Both the position numbers and the translations under genes were made by a program. Shown in pieces: positions 1 to 6,300 of a DNA stretch of 13,362 bases. The notes under the pieces were generated by a model that saw only the letters and a list, made by a program, of their open reading frames with translations, made no database searches and was not told where the DNA came from. The first letter of the stretch is position 1; every line of letters begins with the position of its first letter. The stretch is from QWOP01 sp003669605 (lineage in GTDB: Bacteria; Planctomycetota; Planctomycetia; Pirellulales; UBA1268): contig CANKIK010000126.1 in NCBI GenBank assembly GCA_947481985.1, forward strand, positions 1 to 13,362, written 5' to 3'.

Positions 1-311
1 AAATTCGTGGCGATAAGTCCATCAGCCGCGACGACAAAGCCTGTGCCGAGCCCCTGATCGCTCCCACTGCGGCCGGTAAAGCGAATCGTGACAATCGAGT
101 CGCGGATCCGCTTCGCGATCGCCTCGACACTTGCATCGATCGGTGCCGCAACGGCAGCGGCGCGCGCGGCGTCGTTGGCCAGCGGGTCGTTCGGCAGCCC
201 CTCTGCTGGTGGCTGCGCCGTCCCACCAGCCGGCTCCTCGGCCCACAGCACTTGAATGAAAAGCCCCGCTGCCAGCGCGACCAACAGTCCGAGAGTCACG
301 GCGGCACGCAT
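1..311 (-). CDS. HtrA/DegP-like trypsin-fold serine protease, N-terminal part only
   Basis: The gene reads leftward from an ATG at 311-309 and runs off the left edge, so only 103 residues are visible. Residues 1-24 form a signal peptide (MRAAVTLGLLVALAAG core, ending VLWA). A Pro/Ala-rich linker follows to about residue 57, then the start of a trypsin-like protease domain: SIVTIRF (72-78) and GTGFVVAADGLIATN (89-103). The Gly-x-Gly-Phe...Gly-x-Ile-x-Thr-Asn pattern is the beta-barrel strand just before the catalytic His of HtrA/Deg proteases. The catalytic triad and any PDZ domain lie outside the window. A GGAG Shine-Dalgarno sits 8 nt before the ATG. Such proteases degrade or refold damaged envelope proteins. 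Family placement is fairly safe, but the exact subfamily cannot be told from this fragment. Confidence 0.8.
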   Translation of the reverse strand, partial: MRAAVTLGLLVALAAGLFIQVLWAEEPAGGTAQPPAEGLPNDPLANDAARAAAVAAPIDASVEAIAKRIRDSIVTIRFTGRSGSDQGLGTGFVVAADGLIATN

Positions 312-368
312 CGGCTTTTCTCCGGGGATTTGGATCTCCGGGGCGCGACAGGCTCCGGCCAACCCCCG

Positions 369-399
369 ATTCTAGGGCGATCGGTACGGGGCCCGTCGA
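369..399 (-). promoter_or_regulatory. Candidate promoter of the HtrA-like gene
   Basis: On the minus strand a TAGAAT -10 box (374-369, 5 of 6 to TATAAT) lies about 58 nt before the protease start. The best -35 match is TCGACG (399-394), with a long 19-nt spacer. An 11-bp palindrome ACGGG-G-CCCGT (386-396) lies in the spacer and overlaps the edge of the -35. It could be an operator. The -10 is the only strong element. Confidence 0.3.
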
Positions 400-894
400 G
401 GAGGAGCGCCAGATTCCGCCCCCCCCTCAATGCCCCCCCATCGCTGTGATGAGCCCCACCACAAGTGGTACTAAGCGGCAAAACAGCAGTAAAGATGGCC
501 TCCAATGCCGTTCGTGGACCCTTTTGTTTGGCCACGGGCTCACCAAAGTAGTGAATCCGCTCCTCCCTCTCCGCGCCGGCCAAAAGAACTTTCCCAGTGA
601 CAAATCGCCCTGTTTTTGTGGTCTATACGGATTTTACAAAACTTTACCAAGCGTTTGGCACGCCAGATGCTCTTCTGTCCCAAAGGGTCGGTATACAAGA
701 GCAGGCCGCACTGGAAAGGGGTTGGGAAGATCGATGGTCGTTTTCAACAATCTCAACACTGCGCTGCAGAAAAAGCCCCCGTCGGTTGCCGCACCGGTAG
801 CCCGGGCCCATCGCACCTGGGCCGCTCGCCTCCCCGACACCCACTCAAGCCAGGGGCCTCCGCTCAGGCCACCCTCCCGCGGCGGCTCGCTACC

Positions 895-980
895 GCCGCC
901 GATCTGGCCGCCGATCTGGCCGGCTCGCTGGCAGGCTCGCTGGCAGGCTCGCTGGCAGGCTCGCTGGCAGGCTCGCTGGA
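895..980. repeat. 12-bp tandem repeats
   Basis: Two copies of gccgccgatctg (895-918) lead directly into four perfect copies of ggctcgctggca (922-969) and a 10-nt partial fifth (970-979). Both blocks have a 12-bp period, so one may have arisen from the other by divergence. The period preserves reading frame, but neither frame across it looks like a real protein. Slipped-strand expansion is the likely origin. Confidence 0.9.
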
Positions 981-1149
981 GTGCGCCCCAGCCGTCGACT
1001 CGACCCGCGTTGCGGCGCTGTCAATGGCGACCACCACTGAGCGGCTCTCAATCCAAAGCGGTTTCAGGGCCGTTTTCGGGCGCTGCTGGCGTGCCCATGC
1101 CGTTTTTCATCCCCGACTCCCGCCGCGGCCCGTTCCCTCGTGCGCTGTT

Positions 1150-1267
1150 CCGGAGGCGCTCCAAGGGCGCTCGCAGCCCGTGGGAAAAGTCATCTATGAC
1201 CTTTTTCCACTTGAAAAACCTCCGGTTTTCTCGAGTGCTACGTACTCGCGACTGCCTCGGGCAGTCG
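1150..1267. other. Cluster of adjacent hairpins, candidate structured RNA element
   Basis: Four inverted repeats follow one another almost without gaps. Stem 1 is 1180-1192 with 1197-1210 (13 pairs, one wobble, one bulge, loop TCTA). Stem 2 is 1215-1220 with 1224-1229 (AAAACC/GGTTTT). Stem 3 is 1232-1236 with 1244-1248 (CGAGT/ACTCG). Stem 4 is 1249-1256 with 1260-1267 (CGACTGCC/GGCAGTCG, loop TCG). A longer-range perfect pairing, CCGGAGG (1150-1156) with CCTCCGG (1219-1225), encloses stem 1 and excludes stem 2, so two alternative folds are possible. No T-tract follows, so this is not an ordinary terminator. The strand is unknown because inverted repeats fold on both. Confidence 0.45.
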
Positions 1268-1392
1268 GACCGGCAGTTGATCCACGGCCAGCTAGCGCCG
1301 ACAGATAGGCACTCTTGGGCGCTCTTTGGGCTTCAGCGCTGTATGGGCGATAGAGGCGGTATTCGCGCAGTTTTACAGGCGTATTTATGAGC

Positions 1393-1418
1393 TCTCTAGG
1401 TGTTCTCTCTAGGTGTTC
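1393..1418. repeat. 13-bp tandem duplication
   Basis: The unit tctctaggtgttc occurs twice head to tail with no mismatch (1393-1405 and 1406-1418). It lies in the gene-free region, about 285 nt before the PEP-CTERM gene. Confidence 0.85.
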
Positions 1419-1595
1419 TATTGATCGCTACAGGGTGATATGGGCGAGATGAGGTGCTTTCCTGAACACAGAAACTTCCGTCATCCGGCGGGGTATGCGA
1501 CGTATGCGTAGGGCAGGGGAGCCGCGTGACCTACCGAGATCATAAATCGCGCCACTGTTGGGATTGTCTGATTTGAGCCAGAAGTGTTTGTTCGT

Positions 1596-1650
1596 CGATG
1601 CATCGGTTTGATGGTGAGTTTACGGGGGGGGCTGAATGGCAATTTGCCAT
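1596..1650. promoter_or_regulatory. Two palindromes upstream of the PEP-CTERM gene, candidate operators
   Basis: A perfect 10-bp palindrome CGATGCATCG lies at 1596-1605. A perfect 15-bp one, ATGGCAA-T-TTGCCAT, lies at 1636-1650. Their centres are about 42 bp apart, close to four helical turns, and the second ends 53 nt before the chosen ATG. No convincing -35/-10 pair was found nearby. If they are functional, a dimeric regulator is the expected partner. They could also fold in the mRNA leader. An 8-G run (1624-1631) sits between them. Confidence 0.35.
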
Positions 1651-1690
1651 CCACCTCGAAAGTCGTTCGTGGTCTGCTGCAATGCAATCT

Positions 1691-1695
1691 GGAGG
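1691..1695 (+). promoter_or_regulatory. Shine-Dalgarno of the PEP-CTERM gene
   Basis: GGAGG lies 8 nt before the ATG at 1704. It sets that start in preference to the in-frame upstream start at 1584, which would put about 40 residues in front of the signal peptide. Confidence 0.75.
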
Positions 1696-1703
1696 TTCTG
1701 TTC

Positions 1704-3764
1704 ATGGTCTTTTTTCGTTGTGCCGCCTCTCTCTCGGTGGCCGTCATTCTCAGCCTTCTCAGCACGAGTGCAGAAGCGGCCGTAGGCACCACGACGACGT
1801 ACGGCACGGCCTCAGGTGAGTCGGGCCCCAATTACACCGGCGGCACGATCGGCGTCTCCAGCACCGTGCGCTTGAATGACGGCGCCACGGTCAGCGGCAC
1901 CGGCATTATCGATAACGGCGTGCTTCAGTTTAATCAGACGGCCGGTAACACGCTCGTGATCAGTACCCCGATCTCCGGCACCGGCACACTCACGCTCATG
2001 AACTCCGGCACACTCCAGCTCACCGGCAGCAACAGCTACACCGGTGTCACGACGCTCCTGGCTGGTGAACTCACGCTCGGCAGCGCCAATGCAATAGGCT
2101 CGAGCGGCACGATCGCGTTTTCCGGCGGTGCCCTCCAGGCGACGGCAAGCAACACAACTGACTACTCGGCCCGGTTCTCGAGCGCCGACAACCAGAAATA
2201 CGCGATCGACAGCAACAGTCAGGATCTGACACTCGCTAGCAATCTCACGAGCTCCGGCGGCAGTTTCACGAAGCTCGGCAGCGGCACGGTGACGCTCACC
2301 GGCGTTAACACCTTCACCAGCGGCTCCGTCCAGGCCGGCCTCCTCCAGGGCTCGGCCGCGAGCCTCGCCACCAGCGGCACCTTCGGTGTGGCGGCGGGCA
2401 CCGAGGTGCGGTTTACCGGCAACGCGACCGATAGTTGGGCCGGGCTCATGGCGGGCTCAGGCACGTTTACGAAACTCGGCGCAGGTACGCTCACGCTCAC
2501 CGGTTCCACCCCAAGCGCAAACAGCACCGGCACGCTCCTTATCTCGAATGGTGCAGTCCAAGCCACCACCGACACCATCCGCAGGGACGTCGTTGACAAC
2601 GCGAATCTCGTCTTCGCTCAGACCACCACCGGCACCTACGCCAAAAACATCACTGGCACTGGCGCCGTCAGCTTAACGGGCAGCGGCACAGTCACCTTCA
2701 GCGGCACAGGCTCCTACTCCGGCGGCACGACCATCTCGGCAGGCAGACTCATCGGCACCACATCGAGCCTCCAGGGGGCGATCACGAACAACGCCGCGGT
2801 CAGCTTCGACCAGACGACCACCGGCACCTACTCAGGCACCATGACAGGCTCAGGCGCGCTGACGAAAGCGGGCTCGGGCACCGTGACTCTCTCCGGTGCG
2901 AACACCTACTTAGGCGGCACGATTGTCGCTGGCGGCTCGCTTGTCGGCACGACCTCGAGTTTGCAGGGGAATATCCTCGACAACGCCGCTGTGACTTTCG
3001 ATCAATCGACAAGTGGAACCTACTCCGGCGCGATGTCGGGCAACGGCTCGTTCACGAAACTCGGGAACGGTGCTGTGACCCTCTCCGGGGCGAATACATA
3101 CTCTGGCGGTACGACGGTCTCGGCTGGGCGGCTCTTGGTCAACGGGACTCTTGGAAACTCCGCCGTGACGGTCGGCAACGCAGCCACGCTCGGCGGCAAC
3201 GGCGTGATTGGATCGAGTGTCACCGTGCTCTCGGGGGGCACGCTTTCTCCCGGCAACAGCCCCGGCCTGCTGACCATCGGTTCGCTCGACCTCCAGCTTG
3301 GCAGCACGACGCTGATGCAGATCATCGGATCAGCAACCGCCGCCGGCACCGCCGGCGCCGACTACGACTCGATCTTGATCTCGAGCCCCGGCGGCTTGGG
3401 CTACGGCGGTGCGCTCAATCTCGACTTCGCGAACCTCGCCGATTTCCTCGTCGGCACATCATTCAATCTCTTTAGCTTTACTGGCTCCACCATCGGCCAC
3501 TTTGCCTCCGTGTTCACAACTGGCAGCGGCAGTTACGCCGGCCTCTCGTTCACCGGCAACAACGGTGTCTGGACCAGTCCTCTTCTCGGCAACAACCAGC
3601 AACTGACCTTCACCGAGGGGACCGGCCTGCTCAGTATCAGTGCCGGCAGTGCACCAGTTCCCGAAATCGATCCGAATTTCTTCGGCAGCGCCTTCGCCCT
3701 GCTGATCGGCTCCCTTGGCCTCCTCGAGCGTTCCGTCCGCCGCCCGTCGAAAATCGCCTCCTGA
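1704..3764 (+). CDS. Secreted beta-strand-repeat protein with PEP-CTERM-like sorting signal
   Basis: The product has 686 residues. Residues 1-25 are a signal peptide ending A-E-A. From about 60 to 530 the chain is rich in Gly, Ser and Thr and has several autotransporter-associated beta-strand repeats of the form LTxxGSGTVTLSGANTYxGG (for example 103-116, 188-202, 326-341, 387-404, 450-468), expected to stack as a beta-helix. The last three form tandem 64-residue units (287-478). Residues 503-525 (VLSGGTLSPGNSPGLLTIG) are a common end-cap of such proteins. The C-terminus is a sorting signal: P-E-I-D-P (653-657), a hydrophobic segment (about 660-674) and the basic cluster ERSVRR. In this class an exosortase removes the tail at the membrane and the protein is secreted or surface-held. 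A structural or adhesive surface role is inferred. No enzyme motif is visible. The downstream TPR glycosyltransferase-like gene is probably co-transcribed. Confidence 0.9.
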   Translation: MVFFRCAASLSVAVILSLLSTSAEAAVGTTTTYGTASGESGPNYTGGTIGVSSTVRLNDGATVSGTGIIDNGVLQFNQTAGNTLVISTPISGTGTLTLMNSGTLQLTGSNSYTGVTTLLAGELTLGSANAIGSSGTIAFSGGALQATASNTTDYSARFSSADNQKYAIDSNSQDLTLASNLTSSGGSFTKLGSGTVTLTGVNTFTSGSVQAGLLQGSAASLATSGTFGVAAGTEVRFTGNATDSWAGLMAGSGTFTKLGAGTLTLTGSTPSANSTGTLLISNGAVQATTDTIRRDVVDNANLVFAQTTTGTYAKNITGTGAVSLTGSGTVTFSGTGSYSGGTTISAGRLIGTTSSLQGAITNNAAVSFDQTTTGTYSGTMTGSGALTKAGSGTVTLSGANTYLGGTIVAGGSLVGTTSSLQGNILDNAAVTFDQSTSGTYSGAMSGNGSFTKLGNGAVTLSGANTYSGGTTVSAGRLLVNGTLGNSAVTVGNAATLGGNGVIGSSVTVLSGGTLSPGNSPGLLTIGSLDLQLGSTTLMQIIGSATAAGTAGADYDSILISSPGGLGYGGALNLDFANLADFLVGTSFNLFSFTGSTIGHFASVFTTGSGSYAGLSFTGNNGVWTSPLLGNNQQLTFTEGTGLLSISAGSAPVPEIDPNFFGSAFALLIGSLGLLERSVRRPSKIAS
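2562..3137 (+). repeat. Three tandem 192-bp units within the PEP-CTERM gene
   Basis: Three in-frame units of 64 codons (2562-2753, 2754-2945, 2946-3137) encode residues 287-350, 351-414 and 415-478. The anchor TxTGTY recurs exactly every 64 residues (Y312, Y376, Y440), and GTTSSLQG opens units two and three. Units two and three are the closest pair and unit one is more diverged. This is probably repeated internal duplication adding coils to a beta-helix. Confidence 0.8.
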
Positions 3765-3818
3765 CCACACGAGCCGCTATGATCTGGCCTTTCCTTGGGC
3801 CCGATCAACCGCGGTGCG

Positions 3819-6110
3819 ATGGCGATGCGAAAAACCTTCCGACCTGCCGGGGAGCCGACGGTTCCGCTGGCTGCCCAGCAATCCCTGACTGCCACCACGC
3901 CTGCCGCCGCCAAGTGGCAAAGCCTGACGCCACTTGAGCGCTGGCAGGAGTTGCTGCTCCGGGGGGCGATCATCGTCATGGCGGCGCTGTGGGTTTACTC
4001 CCCCACCTACCACGGCGACTGGTTGTGGGACGACGACGCGCTGTTGACGACCAACCCGGTCGTCCAGTCGGGCACGCTCCAAGGGCTCGCCAAACTCTGG
4101 ATCGATCCCGCTGGCGCCGACTATTTTCCCCTCTCCTACTCCGCTCTCTGGGCGCAGTGGATGGTCTTCGGACTCAATCCCACCGGCTACCACGCCGTCA
4201 CGATCCTCCTCCACGCCACCGGGGCCCTCCTCCTCTGGCGACTGCTCGTCGTCATGCGCCTGCCCGGTGCCTGGCTGGCCGGCCTCCTCTTTGCCATCCA
4301 TCCGGCGTGCGTCGAGAGTGTGGGGTGGGTCTCGGAGTTGAAAAACACCCTCTCGCTCCCCCTCTTCCTGATCGCGGCGATCTGCTTTGCCAAGCATGAC
4401 CAGGCGGCACACTCCTCGGCCCCGGCTGCAGCCCGGCTGTCGACAGCGAACCACTTTTGGGCGGTGGTCTTCTTCCTGGTGGCGATGCTCGCCAAGACCT
4501 CGATGGTGATGTTTCCGGTCGTCCTCCTGCTCCATGCCTGGTGGCGGCGCGGCCGAGTCACGCTGCGCGACCTGCAGGCCGCCGCCCCCTTCTTCCTCGT
4601 TTCGCTGATCCTCGGTCTGGTGACCATCCACTACCAGCACAACCGGGCGATCGGGGCAGAAAAGATGCCGGTCGACGACCTGTTCACGCTGATGGGATTC
4701 TTCTCCCGCTCGGCGGTCGCCGGGATGGCAATCCTCTTCTATCTCTGGACGACTCTCTGGCCGTTCCACCTGGTGCCGATCTATCCGCGCTGGGAAGTGC
4801 AACCGCCGCAGCCCTGGCAACTCCTCCCCTGGCCGATTCTGATCGCGGCAACCGCTTGGCTCTGGAGGCGGCGCGGGACGGCCGACAATCCGTCCTGGGA
4901 GCGGCACGCGCTGATGGCATTCGGTTTCTTCGTGCTCATGCTCCTGCCGATCATCGGCTTCGTGACGATCTCCTATATGCGGATCACCTGGGTGGCTGAC
5001 CACTTTGTCTACCTGCCGATGATCGGCCCCATCGCCTTGGTCGCCGCCGGCGCCGCGACCTGGTTTGCGTCTCTGCGGTCGGACCTCCAAATCTCGTCGC
5101 TGGCCACTGCGTCGGTCCTCCTGGTCGCCCTCGCCGGAGCCTCCTTTCGCTACGCCCACGCCTTCGCCGGCGAGGACTCCCTCTGGACCCGCACGCTCGC
5201 CTCCAACCCCAACGCTTGGCAGGCCCACAACCGGCTCGGGGCGCGAAAGTTTGCCCGTGGCGACATCAAGGGGGGATTTGACCACTTCGAAAACGCCACC
5301 CGCCTCCGCGACGATCTCGGCGAAACCCACAACAATCTCGGCTCGGCGCTGGCAGCGATGGGGCGCCCCGATGAGGGGATCGCGCAGTTCAAGATCGCGA
5401 GCGAGCGTCAGCCCGAGATTCCGCAGTTCCAACTCAACCTGGGCAACGCGTTGCTGGCGGCCGAAAAGCCCGAAGAGGCGGAGGCGACGTATCGCCGCCT
5501 CACCGAGCGATTCCCCAAGATGTTTCAGGCCTGGAACAACCTTGGCGTGGTCCAGGTGCAGCTCGGAAAGCTGGACGCTGGAGTCGATTCCCTCCGCCGG
5601 GCGACCGAACTCCAACCGCCGCTGGAGGATGTGAAGGCCTCGCTCCAGGCAGCACTCCGCACCGCGGCGGAGCGGTTGGCCCGCGAAGGGAAGTTTGCCA
5701 CAGCGGAGACTGTCTACCGCGATCTGCTCCGACAGTCGCCCACCGACATTCAGTTGCTCACCAACCGCGGTGTCACGCTCTACCAACTCGGCCAGAAGGA
5801 TGAGGCGATCGCCATCTTCCGCCGGGTGCTGGAGATCAACCCCGACGCCACCGAGGCTGCGGAGAGCCTGGCGATCGCCACGGGCGACTTCCAACTGCTC
5901 ACCAAAATCGGGCTCAGGCTCCTCGAACTCGGGCAAAAGGAGGGCGCGATCGCCACCCTCCGCAAGGCACTGGAGATCAATCCCCACGCCACCGAGGCGA
6001 AGGAGGCGCTGGCGAATGCCACCCGCCGGGCCCCAGCCGTCGCGGCTCCGCCGCCGGATGCAGGGGTCCCGGCGTCATCGACTCTCGCTCCTCCCGCCAT
6101 CCTGCAGTAA
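3819..6110 (+). CDS. TMTC-like GT-C membrane glycosyltransferase with C-terminal TPRs
   Basis: The product has 763 residues from ATG 3819. Start choice is weak: ATG 3825 and TTG 3795 are in frame and none has a clear Shine-Dalgarno. Residues 46-61 are the first membrane helix, followed by an acidic WDDDALLTTNP loop (70-80). The first-loop Asp pair is typical of GT-C dolichyl/polyprenyl-phosphate sugar transferases. LLFAIHPACVESVGWVSELK (156-175) closely matches the HPxxxEaVaWvsgrKd motif of eukaryotic TMTC1-4 and related bacterial proteins. About ten hydrophobic segments follow to residue 443. From 465 to 735 there are about seven TPRs, the last two being a 47-residue duplication. TMTCs transfer mannose to Ser/Thr of cadherins. 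By analogy this enzyme may glycosylate exported proteins, and the upstream Ser/Thr-rich gene, ending 54 nt away, is the obvious candidate. Sugar and substrate are inference. A membrane protein with TPR scaffold function only is the alternative. Confidence 0.82.
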   Translation: MAMRKTFRPAGEPTVPLAAQQSLTATTPAAAKWQSLTPLERWQELLLRGAIIVMAALWVYSPTYHGDWLWDDDALLTTNPVVQSGTLQGLAKLWIDPAGADYFPLSYSALWAQWMVFGLNPTGYHAVTILLHATGALLLWRLLVVMRLPGAWLAGLLFAIHPACVESVGWVSELKNTLSLPLFLIAAICFAKHDQAAHSSAPAAARLSTANHFWAVVFFLVAMLAKTSMVMFPVVLLLHAWWRRGRVTLRDLQAAAPFFLVSLILGLVTIHYQHNRAIGAEKMPVDDLFTLMGFFSRSAVAGMAILFYLWTTLWPFHLVPIYPRWEVQPPQPWQLLPWPILIAATAWLWRRRGTADNPSWERHALMAFGFFVLMLLPIIGFVTISYMRITWVADHFVYLPMIGPIALVAAGAATWFASLRSDLQISSLATASVLLVALAGASFRYAHAFAGEDSLWTRTLASNPNAWQAHNRLGARKFARGDIKGGFDHFENATRLRDDLGETHNNLGSALAAMGRPDEGIAQFKIASERQPEIPQFQLNLGNALLAAEKPEEAEATYRRLTERFPKMFQAWNNLGVVQVQLGKLDAGVDSLRRATELQPPLEDVKASLQAALRTAAERLAREGKFATAETVYRDLLRQSPTDIQLLTNRGVTLYQLGQKDEAIAIFRRVLEINPDATEAAESLAIATGDFQLLTKIGLRLLELGQKEGAIATLRKALEINPHATEAKEALANATRRAPAVAAPPPDAGVPASSTLAPPAILQ

Positions 6111-6203
6111 CCACCGCCAGACTGCTCTGGAATCGGCACTGAAATCGGCTCCCAATCAGCTGTCGATCCGCGCCGGAAGATTCTGCACCGCAGACTCCCC
6201 TCT

Positions 6204-6232
6204 TTGCGAGCGTCGCGCGCCAGCCGTATTCT
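6204..6232 (+). promoter_or_regulatory. Candidate promoter of the metallo-hydrolase gene
   Basis: TTGCGA (6204-6209) and TATTCT (6227-6232) each match four of six consensus bases, with the preferred 17-nt spacer. Transcription would start near 6239, giving a leader of about 60 nt before the 6301 start. The rest of 6111-6300 shows nothing recognisable. Confidence 0.35.
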
Positions 6233-6300
6233 GGCACCCCACACCGCGGCGCCTTCTTCCGGCCCGCGGCGGCCCGATCCCGCGCCCCGGAAATCCTCTC

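Larger units (their letters stand above)
312..1703. other. 1.4-kb gene-free region, hairpin-rich, possible non-coding RNA
   Basis: Open frames here are long only because stop codons are rare at this base composition. Their translations are low-complexity Arg/Pro/Ser/Trp strings with no domain, no clear ribosome binding site and no signal peptide. Visible instead are many short perfect inverted repeats: 458-469, 668-703 (TGCTCTT/AAGAGCA around an inner CCC-AAA-GGG), 805-823 (GGCCCA/TGGGCC), 855-870, 879-899 and the cluster at 1150-1267. There is also a 12-bp tandem repeat at 895-980 and a 13-bp duplication at 1393-1418. The left end should carry the promoter of the HtrA-like gene and the right end the leader of the PEP-CTERM gene. 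The middle kilobase has no assigned role. A structured RNA or a decayed gene are both possible. Confidence 0.5.

Noticed and set aside
296..583. A 95-residue minus-strand frame upstream of the HtrA-like gene
   Set aside because: It needs a TTG start without Shine-Dalgarno, overlaps the protease start, and shows no familiar motif.
1213..1230. AAAACC-TCC-GGTTTT as an intrinsic terminator
   Set aside because: The A/T flanks look right, but the GC stem is only two pairs with a 3-nt loop, too weak to terminate. It is kept only as part of the hairpin cluster.
446..1390. A 314-residue open frame, and an overlapping 230-residue one at 616-1308
   Set aside because: Neither has a ribosome binding site, recognisable domain or normal composition. 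Both simply read through the 12-bp repeats in different frames.
3777..5987. A 736-residue open frame on the minus strand, antisense to the TMTC-like/TPR gene
   Set aside because: The translation is rich in Arg, Gly, Asp and His with no domain or signal. The opposite strand has clear membrane segments and TPRs. Long antisense frames are common at this GC content.
6117..6130. CCAGA-CTGC-TCTGG hairpin just after the TPR gene stop, as a terminator
   Set aside because: The stem is only 5 bp and no T-tract follows, so it is not better than chance.
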